Below, in pieces: positions 33,440 through 46,310 of a DNA stretch of 64,000 nt (its first letter is position 1; each line of letters starts with the position of its first letter). Source of the stretch: Blasia pusilla (lineage: Eukaryota; Marchantiophyta; Marchantiopsida; Blasiales). The notes under the pieces are model-generated. The model did not search any database and was not told where the DNA came from. It was given only the letters and a program-made list of their open reading frames with translations. The translations under genes were made by a program, and so were the position numbers. The DNA is taken from NCBI GenBank assembly GCA_050084515.1, contig CM114274.1, forward strand, positions 3,658,001-3,722,000, in the 5' to 3' direction.

Positions 33440-36380
33440 TCATAATAACAAATTTTTTTAAAGTTACAAAAATGAAAAGGAATATGCTTTTATTTTTGTA
33501 GCTCCGGAAATTTTTTCCTATTTCAACTCATAAGAAATGTTTGCTAATTGCAGAAATTCAAGGAATATAGGAAGGCATTTTGTTCAAGTCTTCTTTACTA
33601 ACGAAAGGTATTCTGTTCAAATGAGTTTTGTACACACGGCTCCCGCTACAAGCAGAATGCATTCCGCCACCTAACCAAAATACATCGTTTTGGTATATGT
33701 TATTGTGCGCATACATATGGCTACACAAATGGCTCTTCCCCCAAAAATAGCCTCCAAATGATAACGTGTGTATACAAGTTACTTGTGATCATTGACTTGG
33801 TCAACGAGTCACTTGGGGGAAGTAAAACGCACGTTATCTACCGGTAGGCTAATGAAGATGTGACAATGTCTACTGTAATATTTACTAGTGTTGGTTCAAA
33901 ATGGGAGAGATCGTATTCGTTGAGAATACCGTGAGAGGAGTTTTAAAAAGTAAGAGGCACATTCCAATACTAGTGTATATTTCAAATTTTAGGTAATTAT
34001 AATGTCGGTTTCATATATGAATTTAAATTATGAAACCTTTCTAAACTATAGGACTTTTAAATGTGATATCTTAAATATTTGTAGTATATTGTTTAATTAC
34101 TTTAAGTAGTTGTTATGCCAATGAGATGCATGGTTTAAAAAAAACCCCAACATTCTATTTTTACATATCTTGGATATTTTCTAAATTTTGATATCACCAT
34201 TTCATTTGAGTATCTTATTTGAAAACTTTGTTTGAAATGGGCTTGATGGAGGTAAATTCAAAGTTTGAGGAAGCATATTTTTTTGCTGATCCTTCTTAAG
34301 CATAAATTGCATGTGGGCATTGTGTGATAAAGGAAAGCATTGTACTTGCTCCATAGGGTGAAGCTTTAGTAAATTGGGATTCTTGGTTGAATTTATTAGG
34401 CGCAGCCTGAATTTTTGAATTTGTTAAAAACTTCCCTCGGTCTTTTTGTATCCTATCAAAGCATGCTCTCTCGAGAAACATGGAGTGAAGTTTGGAATTG
34501 GAGCACTTATTCAATAGCAACTTATTTTTCTGTTCGCCATTAGGGAATGATGTCTATAGATCTCCTTCCAATCGAATATCCAAAATTCATAACTATCCCT
34601 ACATACTATATTTTACATATAAAAAATTTGAACCCAAAAACGTATCACTACTCCACCTATAACTATGGATAATAGTAGAATTCCATTTGCATTCGAATAA
34701 TTACAACATGTAAGAAACATTTATAGGATCCTTCTATATTATATTCGCTTTTAAAAAAAAAGGAAAAAATGATCATACTATTATAGGCATTCGGATGATT
34801 ATCTCATAGATTTTCACTTTGATAGCCTATGAATGAATGTCACATGTGAAATTTGTCTATGAAGCCTCTCCAATATTTATTTTAATTGCATATTAATTGG
34901 GAAAATATCATATTATCGTTTCCTTTTCGTGGGAGTCTCAACCAAGAAAATAAAATCACTTTTTAAATTAAGAACATGTCAAGAATATTTTAAAATATAA
35001 ACCAAAAATAAATTAAAATTAATATGATTATTTAATTTAAATTTTCATTTTATTTCTTTTAATATTTAAAATTAAATTCTATGAGAAAAATCATATGTAA
35101 TTAAAAAATTTAAGGGAGGCATACCAAATTACCTAAACTTTGGGAAAATGTAGAACCTATGTGAGGATATAAATGTTTGGATAAGGAATCCCTTCATATC
35201 ATATTTGATTTGGTAGGGAGAAAGAATATGATGATTGTCTTTATACATCTTATAGAGACTTTAAAAGTCTTATAGTTTAGAAAGGTTTCATAATTTAAAT
35301 TCATATATGAAACTGACATTAGAATTACCTAAACTTTGGAATATACACTAGTATTGGAATGTGCCTCTTACTTTTTAAAACTCCTCTCATGACATTCTCA
35401 ACCAATACGATTAATCGTATTTTGAGCCAACACTGGTAAGCATTACAATAGACATTGTCACATCTTAGTTAGCCTACCGGTAGATAACATGCGTTTTACT
35501 TTCCCCAAGTGACTTGTTGACCGAGTCAACGATCACAGGTAACCTGTATACACACGTTATCATTTGGAGGCTAGTTTTGGGGGAAGAGCCATTTGTGTAG
35601 CCATATGTATGCGCACAATAACATATACCAAAATGATGTATTTTGGTTAGGTGGCGGAATGCATTTTGCTTGTAGGGGGAGCCGTGTGTACAAAACTCAT
35701 TTGAACAAAATACCTTTCGTTAGTAAAGAAGACTTGAACAAAATGCCTTCCTATATTTGCTAGTTTTGGGGGAAATGCACAATAACATATACCAAACGAT
35801 GAAGTCACACTATCCTTGTCTCATCTAAAATTATTTCTTCCTTTTGCAATTTTTTATATCGCTTTCGCTCTCCCCTTATTACTTGGTTATATAATATTAG
35901 CGTAAGAAATTGTACAATATAGAAGTTAAGAGCCCACAATTTGGAATTGCTTCCATTGAATAGATCAAAATTTAATATTCTTCATTCCTTCATAAGGTAA
36001 ATTGGACAACATTATGATAATTAAAAAATTTTCTCACGTTATCCTAAAAAATATTACTACCACATATAATCTATATTGGTGAAAGGTATGACCACCTTCC
36101 GTTTTTAGATGAGTGCATAATAACTTCCGTTTATCAGGGTTAAGTGGCAGAATGCATTTTGCCTGTAGGGGGAGCCATATGTACAAAACTCATATAAACA
36201 AAATACCTTTCGTTAGTAAAGAAGACTTGAACAAAATACCTTCCTATACTCCTTGAATTTCTTCAATTGGAAAACATTTATTATGAGTTGAAATGGGAAA
36301 AAATTTATGGGGATACTAAAAGAAAGGCATATTCCTTTTCATTTTTGTAACTTCCAATTTTTTATTGTTATCATAACTGT
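33440..36380. mobile_element. Large foldback / long-TIR element, rearranged
   Basis: The left arm (about 33440-34058) is inverted relative to two right-hand segments, 35259-35757 and 36126-36380. Shared words include CGGAATGCATT, GGCTCTTCCCCCAAAA, ACCGGTAGGCTAA and AAAGAAGACTTGAACAAAAT. The right arm is split by about 370 bp that partly repeats arm sequence. The core (34059-35258) carries a second copy of the 32858-33343 duplication and otherwise AT-rich DNA. Arms of 500-600 bp recall long-TIR MULEs or foldback elements. No transposase is present. Confidence 0.65.
34229..34603 (+). repeat. Direct duplication, copy 2, inside the foldback core
   Basis: Matches 32858-33343 without its internal extra bases. 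One copy lies outside the foldback element and the other between its arms. Confidence 0.7.
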
Positions 36381-36749
36381 TTCAAACAACCGTGTCGGAA
36401 CATTATTTGGAAGAAAATGGAAAGCATTCCACCTTGCCCATATGATCACTATGGAAGGATTTTTTCAAATAAAATATGTGATGTTTCAAAAGCTAACGTT
36501 CATATGTTATTGTTATTTGCTGGCAAATAGAAAGCTTTCTTCCTTTCCCATATCCTACCTTACAAGGGCCTTACAAGAGATATTCTACTATCAACCATAG
36601 CCTTATTTGGAGTACTTATACCGAAGTGGTTCCTAGAGGAAGGACCCTCTGATTATAATCATTGTCCCCCCTTATTTTTATTTGGTGTGTATTTAGGGCG
36701 CTCTTGTCTTCTTCTTCTTTTTTTTAAAGGGGATTTTTTTTTATTAGTT

Positions 36750-37071
36750 TTTTTATTTCCTACGTTTAAAATTAATAAATGTAAGGGGAGGGTATGCTCA
36801 ATTGCTCTCATGGGTTGTGACGATTAGCCATAATCAAATACTATACATAAGGGGCTACCTCCGGAGGGTAACTAAGAGAATCATTAGAGTCTGATCCTCT
36901 TTCAGACTTCTTGAATAAAAAATAAATTTATGCCATCAAAATCCATCTGATAAGTTTAAATGCTGAAAACTTCCTGGCCCATACTTCTCCTAGAAGAGGA
37001 GATTCCTGGCCCACTACATACATATGCCCCTCCCCTTATATTTATTAATTTTAAACGTAGGAAATAAAAAA
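36750..37071. mobile_element. MITE with ~43-bp terminal inverted repeats
   Basis: The left end (36750-36792, with TTTCCTACGTTTAAAATTAA) is inverted at 37028-37071 with one or two mismatches. A further direct partial copy of the right end follows at about 37080-37118. The body is non-coding. Confidence 0.7.
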
Positions 37072-37614
37072 ACAAATCTTTCCTACGTTTAAAATTAATA
37101 AATATGAGGGGAGTAGTTTAAAGCTCGCATTATGGACAAGGGTAATAGTCACAAACCAAATAGGGTGCAAAGGGATTGAAGAGTAAGATGGAGAAGACTG
37201 AAAGCATTCTAGTTCTCTGAATCTGAAATATTATACAATATGTATATGGAATGCATTCCATCAAGTTATCAGCCAACAAAGCTCTCGTGATGTGTCTTTC
37301 AGAATGAGAAGGATGGCATTCCAACAATATTGTACAGTATTATATAACAATGTCTGACACATTTATTTCCTTCATGTTACTAGAACAAAACACAGAGAAA
37401 ATCCATGTTACTATCCATGTTACTATACTCCATACCTGCAACTTACACCTATGGACCAACCATAATAATAATGAATGCAAACAAGAGAAGCAATACTTTA
37501 TTATCACAGAAAAAGAAGCTTTCTTATAACAGAAAAAGAAATTCCCATGGGTCATGGTCATATTTCAGTTTCATGTCTTCCTTTATATTTGAATGAAGAG
37601 TTTCAATCGATAAG

Positions 37615-38237
37615 CTACCTCGGCTTTTTTGGCCAAAGATCCAATGTGATTTGAGCGCGCAGGAATTCCCATGCACTCCTGTTATCATCTAAATACCGCA
37701 ACACATCATTTTTCGCTACAATCAATCGTGAAACGTCCATATGTTCCACCATGGAATGTCCTTTGCAAATTTTTTTTTGTACAATCTCAGGGAAGCCATG
37801 AAAAGTTTCCTCAAGAGGCATACTTTGAAGCTGATGGAGAAGAACCTGCAGCGTGTTGAATGAGGTGTGCAATTCATTCACGATTGAATCCATACTATTG
37901 CAAACATTTGAGATTGCTTTCAAGCTATTTGATAAAGCCAAAAACTTAGCCAACGTTCTGTGCTCAAAATTGGTTGTACCCTTCCCTACAGGGCCCATAA
38001 AAACATTGATGAAAGTCTCACCAAAGTGCTTATTCATGTCCAACAAAGATCTGTTGTATATAATGGACAGTTGGATGTACTATCCTTCGACTTTCGTGAG
38101 CGTTTCCCACTCCCCTTGACCAATTTCACACTTGTATCGCCTTCTTTGTGGCTTACATCATGTGGAGTACCCTTCCAAAATTCCAAGATTTCTTTTTGGC
38201 TTCTCTTCCTTCCAGCATCTGAACTTTCCATGGGCAT
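37615..38237 (-). pseudogene. Unrecognised coding-like region downstream of the MULE gene
   Basis: Two overlapping minus-strand frames (38237-38034 and 38046-37615) have plausible protein composition but are offset, so a frameshift or an intron separates them. The upstream part is basic (GKRSRKSKD). The downstream part (143 residues) contains HRTLAKFLALSNSLKAISNV and ends in LWPKKPR. No recognised domain. It may be a 3' part of the MULE gene or an unrelated remnant. Confidence 0.3.
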
Positions 38238-38239
38238 AA

Positions 38240-39250
38240 AATCTTAGAAGACTGAATACTCTCAATGGCTCTTGATGCAGAGTTATGATGCCGCCCAATA
38301 GCCACTTCTCCAGATTGTAGGTGCCCTCGAAAAAAACTCTCTTGCTGTCATCTGCAAATCCCTGTATAGCAATGCCCACAAGGAAATATTTAAGAATGAG
38401 ATTGCTTTTATAATTTCGATAGTCAGTAGTTAGCAATCTCTCTATCATTCTCGCGCACACTTATTCAATGCCACACAATCCAACCACAATGACTTGCCTC
38501 ATTAAGTGCATCCTACAATCTTGCATCCTGAATCGCGTTCGCGTGGGCGCGGGGGGTCCGCGGCGGCTCCTAAAAGTTTGGAAGCATAGGTCAGGTCTAA
38601 AGGGAAGGGTCACTTGGGCATCGCCCACACGCGCCCGCGGGGTTGACGCCTGGGATAGCATGGTGTTGTGAGAGAATGCCTTCCGATGATATTTTTGGTA
38701 AGCATTCCGGTATGTTTATTCATTACCAGACATAGAAGTTAGTACTAAGAGTTATAGAGTTGTTCATTTTTTCAATGAACGCAAGTCTAAAGGGACTTTT
38801 GATAGAATGCCTTCCGATCACATTTTCGGTAAGCATTCTGGATTTCTTTATCACTACCGGACATATTCGTTAGTCTTGAAACATATATCGTGCCATGTTT
38901 ATCTCTCATGTATTTCATTCTTTCCTCAAAGTGCAGTCGTTTCCTTCCAAAAACAGAGAAGAGTTGTTCATTATTTCAATTACATGGTGGGGAAAAAAAG
39001 AGCAAGGAAGGATCACCATCTAATCTAGGGAGAGAAATTTCTATAAAGATGCAATAAGACAATCAATGAAATAGTTATAAACACCATAGCACATGGTAGA
39101 AACTGTATCAAGGATTTTGCATTGATCAAAATGTATTGGAGGATGAAGGATTGCATCCTTCTTCAAAATCTCCAATGATATCACCAAAAGCGTAATGTAT
39201 GCAGTGAGATCTGAAAATGAAGTTTATTCAGATATGGATATTCATACCTC
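38240..39250. other. Spacer with a short tandem duplication
   Basis: Holds two copies of an about 60-bp unit (38675-38740 and 38806-38870; AGAATGCCTTCCGAT then GGTAAGCATTC(C/T)GG). A GC-rich patch lies at 38535-38640. No gene supported. Confidence 0.45.
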
Positions 39251-39261
39251 CATTTTCTGAA

Positions 39262-42200
39262 TTATTGTTTTGGAATATAGCAACATCTCTGTCTAGTTCC
39301 TCTTGTGGACTCAATTTTCTCTTCTTTTGGCTTTGGAAAACATGGCAAAGAGGAACTATTGACATCATCTATTTGAGAACTTCTACTTGCAATTCGTGTA
39401 CTTCTTCTAGAAGGTTGTGACCATCGTTCAACGCTAGACTTCACTCGTTTGATGGAGTTATTATTGATGAATCCATCTCTGTAAATCTGAAACGGATTTC
39501 CTAGTTGTGGTGTTAAGCCATTGTTGAAAATCACCTTTGCCGTCTCTACTCTACCATTGGTTTCTCTCAACATCTTACATACTAATGTAAAAAATTGCAG
39601 GTTTCCTCCACAATTAGTGCGTAGTTTAGTGTATAACTTGTCCATAGTAACGACCATCTGCTCCATAGAGGGAAATGGACTTGTAAGAATTCTATTAGAA
39701 CTCTCTTGTATTCCCATTAGCATCGATGGAGATCCTTCTGCAATTGGTGGATGGTGCAGAAACGTGCCCGTATCTCCATCTTCCATATATGAAGAAAATA
39801 TGGTACTATCTTCATCTAGAATGCCTTCTGAAACATACTACATAGTAGCCATAACTTAAAAAAGGAAATTTCAGAACAAATAAGACACCTCAACAGTAAG
39901 GATATGTCTTGAAGTATGAATTCATTGACAGGAGAAAATACCTGATTCTCTTCGTGGTAATTCATTGAGATCCAAGGTGTTCACCAACGATGGATGTAAG
40001 GTAGTGCTTGATTCGATCCTCACCATTTGTAGATGGCATATTCCTCCTTGTGTCGTATCCAATCTTGTTTCTAATACCCTCACCAAATCGGCCTCATCAA
40101 ATTTTTCCTACAACAAAGCAGCAATCTATTTTCCACTTCCACATTCAGTCGATTTCTACTACATAATTCCTATTGTCTCCTGAACCATTTATTAACAAAA
40201 GATATTACTTCATGGAAAAATCATCAAGTGAAACTTACCATATGCTTACAAATGTTACCCTTGAGAGACCATAGACACTCACAATGTCCCCACTCAGTAT
40301 CATAATTGTACACTTTATTCCACTTATTGAGAACTGTCTAGCTCTTTACTCCCGCCATGCGTATATTACCCCTCGCTTCAGTTTGTACAACGTCACTGGC
40401 CGCGATAGCTTTTCCTTTTAGAATTGAATTGTTGATATATTGCTCTTGTGCTGCATTTTGCACAAAGCCTTTCTTTTTTAAGAGTTGTATGTGGAAATAC
40501 CATGCTTCAATGACTCGAGGAGCTTCCACACAAGGTAGTCACCTCTTCTTCGAGCCAAACTCTTGTTATCATCATTTAGTACTGCTTTCATGCTTCCGTG
40601 ATAAGCTTCAATAGCAGCATTTGTATCTTGGTTGGCATGAGGGTAGTCCCTAGCTGCTCTAACCCACTTTTTTGCACAGAAAACCAGCAAGAGTCACCAC
40701 ATATTGAATGCAAATTACATAACTTAAAGACGAACAGACAGGGAAAATACAAGAGTCATGAGAGGTTCAATGAACTTGCCTAGTTTGGGCTCCCAATAAG
40801 TCTGGATGTATTTCACAAAATTGATTGCTCCGCTGAAGTCTGCATAGAACTGTTGCCAGACGTTTCTTGCATCATACAAGATCTCACCTCTCTTGTAGGT
40901 ACCACAACGGTTGACATACATTATTTCACCAAGGCGTCGTGATATTTATGCTCTTAAAATGGGACAGAGGACCTTGCGCTTCAATTGCTTCAACCAATCG
41001 TGTCGTACATGCCAAAGGCACAAAATGATGTTTACACCTCCAAATGTCTCTCTGCTGGAATGAAAAATAGATAATGTCATTGAATTTGCATGGCTAGAAT
41101 GCTTTCCATGTTTGGATGATGCATGCCATAATTGTAATATAGAATTCTGTTGCTTATTTATTACAAGATACAATATGGACAAGAAGTGGAGGGAAAAACC
41201 TCAAGGCATTTTGCTCTGCATTTGTATCATCCACAATGACTGCATTTGGCTCCCAATTGGGTTGGATTGTCTTACATTTACCAACCACTGCCTTCATCCA
41301 CCTAACCAAATGTACCTCTTTCGAGCTACTTGTCAAAATCCATGCCACTGGTATCCCTGTATGATGCTCATCAAATACCAAAATAGTGTATAATGGGAAC
41401 TGCACTCATACAATCCACACACCCAACAAACCATTACAACAGTGTTTGAGACTTTGCTCAATAAATAAGTGATGATTTTTTTTTCAAAACACCATGATAA
41501 CATGCAGTGAACTTACCTTGCTTCGATTCGTTCCAAATGTACTGTCCATACTCAAAACACTGTTGTGTCCAAGCTTGACCAATGTTTGCAATTGCCATTG
41601 GCTTTGGAAGCCTAAGATGAAGGGCCTTGTATTCTCTATATATGGTTTATAAAAGAACACCTTGTCTGGATATAGGGTAACAAAATGTCTCAATGAATCA
41701 TTTTCACTGATACAATATTGAAAGGTCTCCATGTTCAGCTCCTTCTTCACATTGAGGATATTATGCATTTGCAAGAAATCATCTCTCGTCATGCTTTCTT
41801 CAAATTTTGGATCCGTCTCAGATCGCATCTTCAATGTGACACCATGCTATGACATAATCTGGTGGGGCTTCATCCCAAGACAAAGCCTCTCTTTAATCTA
41901 GGATCTCAGATTGTGTGATATTCTTGGGGCATATATCTTTGGTGTGTCCTTGCATGTTGGATCATGTGAACCGTGACATGCCTTCCCTTCCTTGTCGATA
42001 TGTAGCCTGTGCTTGTAAACAATCTTTGCAGCATGAATAGGATCCCTCAACTCCGAAACAGAAAAGCGACATTGACATCCACGCTTCCAACTTTCCCCTT
42101 GAATGATCTTTTGGCCACGTGGCCTACTTCCAAGTCTTGTTTTAGGAATATTTGACCTGTAATATCCAATGATATGTCCAATGTTAAAAGTTATTCAATG

Positions 42201-42806
42201 GAGTGTTATCACCTGTGTTACAATTATGGAGGAAAAATACAAAAGACATTCCGACATGTGTTTTGGGAGATAATGATTATGAAACCTCCTCATACAAGAA
42301 TGAAGAAAAGTTTTGAAATCGGAACATGACAGGAAAGGAACTTTAGAATCCAAACATGATATAGAAAGAGCAAAACAAAAATGAATATATGGAGTCTACT
42401 TTATTTACCTATTGATAGCTGGTTGTCGTTGATGTCGGTAGTCTTGCGGCCCATAAGCACAAAAGAAAAAAACGTATGTTGGATCCTCTCGTTCCATATC
42501 TCTGACATCTTTCAGACATCTTGACGTTCCTTTCCAAAAAAATGTGGGATTCATCCCATCTCCATCACCTTCACCTTCAATAAAATCCTCCAATCTTTCC
42601 CAAGGAATATAGGCAGTATTGTGAATATCCCAATATAGGTAGGAGGCTGATATAGGTCCTGGTCGCATATCCCCTTGGATTTGTATCCTCCCCATGGCTA
42701 AGATTCTTTTGTTTAAAGCACCTTGATATACGTCTATATGGTCCATCCGAGGAGGATGTTCCAATAGAGGGTTGGGATGTATATTTCTATCCATGTAATC
42801 TTGCAC
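39262..42806 (-). pseudogene. Spliced Mutator-like (MULE) transposase gene with SWIM finger, decayed
   Basis: Minus-strand exons with consensus splice sites: 42806-42409, 42156-41517, 41399-41200, 41051-40751, 40667-40239, 40107-39942 and 39827-39262. Exon 2 carries a zinc-cluster-like GCQCRF...H...CHG block and the first catalytic region DSTFGTN; its donor is AAG|GTAAGT. Exon 3 begins FPLYTILVFDEHHTGIP and includes AVIVDD. Exon 4 begins ETFGGVNIILCLWHVRHDW, the MULE C-x2-H signature. Exon 5 has WVRAARDY, NAAIEAYHG and then EWGHCECLWSLKGNICKHM, a CxC...CxH SWIM finger. Decay: two TAG stops in exon 2, a TAA in exon 4, and a frameshift and TAG in exon 5. The family (PF10551 plus SWIM) encodes cut-and-paste transposases and their FAR1-like relatives. 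Terminal repeats were not located. Confidence 0.75.
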
Positions 42807-42886
42807 AACAATTAATCATCGGCCAAAGTGATTAACTTTGTAAGAGAAACAAAATGCATAAAGTGAGCATTATAGAATAGCAAAAT

Positions 42887-42961
42887 ATATCATGATAGAA
42901 ATAATTCCAAATCCAAAAGAACAAGAAATAAAAGATCAAAGAATTATTTCTATCATGATAT
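42887..42961. repeat. Perfect 21-bp inverted repeat
   Basis: Arms 42887-42907 and 42941-42961 (ATATCATGATAGAAATAATTC and its complement without mismatch) enclose a 33-base loop. It lies in the non-coding gap between the MULE gene and the 501-aa frame. Confidence 0.8.
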
Positions 42962-43459
42962 TTCTATTATTGTCTCCCAAAATGTACAGTGATGTGGACC
43001 ACATGAAAAAATCAAGAAGAAGATTTCTTTCAACTTCTGAAAGTAGGCCTAAACTCTAAAGTAGTAAGGAAAGAAAACAAAGTAGACTATGCCGCCATTT
43101 CTAAAAGAAAAAAATACAGATTTATATTCTATCCTTGTGGCCAAAATCTCGAGGTGATCATTCTTTTGAACATATTCCATGCCCAAACAACAAAGTTCTT
43201 CATGAGAAAACAACCCCATTCGTTTCTCTAATGATTATATCTGCAAGCTATCTTGTATATCCTACAAAGATCATCCATTTCAATGTAGCACCTCAACCTG
43301 CAATCCAACTCCACTTGAGAACACAAAGTCACATCCATTCATCATTTTAGAATTATATCTAAGTAGCTCTTTTGTTTTGATACACGATATCTACAATAGG
43401 AATATACTTAAAAAAGCAAGATGGTTGAAAGAGGTGAAAAAACTAAATCAAACGGTACC

Positions 43460-45110
43460 TCAATGTCTTCTTCGCTTTTGCCCTGCTTTTGATTTTCCAT
43501 ATATATTGTTCTTCTTTGCTCGGCGAGTGGGAGGAGTAGCCAACATCTCTTCAAGAACTTCAAACCTTGACTTGCCTAGATCTTTACACTCCTCCATGGT
43601 GGGAGATAATCCAGTATGTCGTTGGATGGTCTTAGACCTTTTCAAGCTTTCATCCACAAGAAGAGTTGTATTTGTCTCAGCCATGACCTGAGTAATATGG
43701 AGTTGGGATGCACTTGGTAGCTCATCCTCCATGTTCTCACATTCTACTGCATCTGCTACTTGGGTCATGGATGGAGGCATGGCCCATTCTTCATTTATCT
43801 CATTTAGCTCCCTTAATATCTGAGTATAAGATATGGGATCTAAATCCTCCACTTCAGTGGAAACCCCCCCTCTTGTAGAATCTTCCACTTCTTTTTGCAG
43901 TGAGACACTTTTCTTCCTTGTTGCATATGAGGATGCAACTTTCAACAAGTTCTTTTTCAAAGTAAGAAGGTCATGAGAAGAAGGTCCCACTCTCACGCCA
44001 TCAAGATGAGCATGACAATCCTCACCTACTATAGTTGAATTCTTGAGAGAATCCAAATCTGTATTCACCGGAGTAACAAAGCTATGCTCGGGAGGAATCT
44101 TTGAGATGTGATGGTTAACACTATCTACAATGTCACACAATGAATCCACAAAATGTAAAGACTCAAATGTATCAACGGGTATGTGACCAAGTCCAGCAAC
44201 ATGTGTTGTCTCTCCTAAGTCATCTAGGAGCTTTTCACTCACCTCTATCAAGCTGCCCATTCTGGACCCATCAGTTGGAATGCCTTCCATATTTGGACCA
44301 TCATCTCCAATATGTTCATGAGTGGATGGAATGCATGGCACTTCTTCTAATGGTGTAGGAATAGAAGAAACTTCCACTGACATGAGAGTGCTTCCAACAT
44401 CCAAATATCCTACCTGAATGGGATCCAAACCACCTTGTATGGATATGGTGGAAACAGGAGTTTGAGTAACTCCTATATGTGAGGTAGGACTTTCCCCAAA
44501 TAAATCTCTATCTCCATGATATGGACTTGTGCTCAAAGAACTAAAATCTAGAGTTTTCCTTTGTGGTGAGGTATTGGTGCTCTTTCCTGTAACCTCACAC
44601 GGATCAGTATGAGGATCTATGCTAGCACATGATGGAATGCCTTCCATGCCTCCAACTGTAGGTTGCACTAATGGTTCTCCTACATCATCTTCATCTACCT
44701 CCATGGAAATAGGGATCTCTATAGGCACTGTGGAAGAGCCATTACCAACCTTATGCCTCACTCTCTTCTTGAGCCTTTTGAAGACTCGTAGTAATCTCTC
44801 CTCAGATGCAATGGTTCCTCCCATGGATCTGGTCCGCATAGCTCTTTGTCTCGGCTCCTCTGGCTCTTTATGGACATCTTGGTCCTGTCCCATCTCCTCA
44901 ACCAGAATAGGACTCCTCGGTGTAACACAATCATGAACCACCTTAGAAGACCTTCGTGGGCGCAAAACTTCAAAGTCACTACTACGTTCAGAGTTATCTG
45001 ATGTAGAAGTGGACGAGATATAGGACTTATTGGAGCTACCTCCAACTCCAGATTGATGTACACTCTTTCTAGACCATTGAAGATCTACATCTATCTTCTC
45101 TTTGGCACAT
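43460..45110 (-). CDS. Large acidic ORF (501+ residues), unrecognised
   Basis: The longest intact frame of the window: 501 codons from an ATG at 44965 to a stop at 43460. The same frame is open upstream to about 45108, with a Ser-rich run (SSTSTSDNSERSSD), so the start may lie further upstream or in a preceding exon. It is rich in S, T, P, D and E, with a basic start (RPRRSSKVVHD), a basic patch (RLLRVFKRLKKRVRHK) and a basic C-terminus ending RRAKKNNIYGKSKAGQKRRR that could be a nuclear localisation signal. No catalytic domain is seen. It lies between the BED-like frame and the MULE exons on the same strand, so it may be an accessory protein or N-terminal extension of that element. Confidence 0.45.
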
Positions 45111-46058
45111 ACCTACATGCCCTTTCCTCACAAACCTCCTTCACTTGATGTGAATTCCTCTTCTCCAACCATTCTTGATATTGTTGCTTTGCCATGAAAT
45201 CTGGGTATTTTTCCTGATCTATTTCAGGCCAACCCATCAAGTTTTGCTTCTTCCTAGCTATCCAAGCAATTGTCTCCCTCACTTGCTGATATCTCTCAAT
45301 AGAATATTCAGAAGGAAGCAAATCCAAGTCTACACCCCCTTTCTTCTCCACCACCCCCATAGTTTCTTCACCAAGTGAAGGTGTACAAAATATTGCTTGC
45401 CCCTTCCGATCAAATCTATAGATGTAGGGTCACTTGCTCTCTCAATGGAAGCAACGCATCCCAACACCACCATCTTCATCATGGCATTGCTTGATTGGCA
45501 CTCACGAACTCTCAAAATACAATGCCCATACTTTTTGCCGTCTAAGAGCTCTTCCCAATCATCAATGGCAAAACACTGCTGAAGATCACACTCTATCAAA
45601 GCCAACAAGAATGGCTTCTTTCCCATGTGAGGGATTCTAGGACATTCTTTAATTGCTAACCATCTCTCTGAATGAAATTGGCGCAATCGATATAATTTCT
45701 CCCTTCTCATTTTTTCCTCTCTCTTGGTTGCATCACCAAGTTTCCTCAACTTATCTTTCTCTCTTTGGGAATCACTAATCTGCCTTTTACGGCCCTTTGT
45801 AGGGTCCATAGGAGGCCTACCCGCATGTTCCAATGGAACTAAGTAGCATTGTTCCAGGTTTGGATGCTTCTTAATCAAGTGTTGGTTACACTTTATCTTG
45901 TTCTTGGCAGAGAACATACGGTTGCAAACCAAGCATATCCACTTGGTGCCATCATGTAAATATCTCCAATACTTATTCTCCCTCAAAGAAAAACCACATA
46001 CAGCTCGAGAGAGATCTGGATTTGAAGTATACATAGAGATATCACTCCTGAGACACAT
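45091..46058 (-). pseudogene. BED-like zinc finger protein, frameshifted
   Basis: The ATG at 46058 opens a frame of 242 residues. Residues ~28-66 form a likely BED-type finger: YWRYLHDGTKWICLVCNRMF then HLIKKHPN, giving C-x2-C and H-x4-H. A basic region follows (GRKRQISDSQREKDKLRK). The frame ends at 45330, but an offset frame (45360-45091) continues with GVDLDLLPSEYSIERYQQV and WPEIDQEKYPDFMAKQQYQE, which look coding. A one-base shift in a G-run near 45350 would explain this. A further shift at about 45108 leads into the 501-residue frame. BED fingers bind DNA and are typical of hAT and some MULE-associated proteins. Confidence 0.5.
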
Positions 46059-46310
46059 TGAATTCCAGAGAAAAAGTCACAAAACAACAATTTTATTTAC
46101 TTCTGAGGGAGAGAGAGAGAGAACTTCTTTGGCTGTAAAAAATGTGTACTACATCTACTGAGTGAGATAAATATGATGAAAGGCCCATCTGTGGTGAACG
46201 TGCGTGGTGGAAAAAGCTAAGAGAGCTCAGCCAACGCCGACAGGAAAGAGGAAGGTACTAATTCCAAATTCCTCTTCGATTTGCTTCTTTAAGTTAATTA
46301 TGCTTTTAAG
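46059..46310. other. Non-coding gap
   Basis: Contains a short GA tract near 46107-46122 and no coding sequence. Confidence 0.4.
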
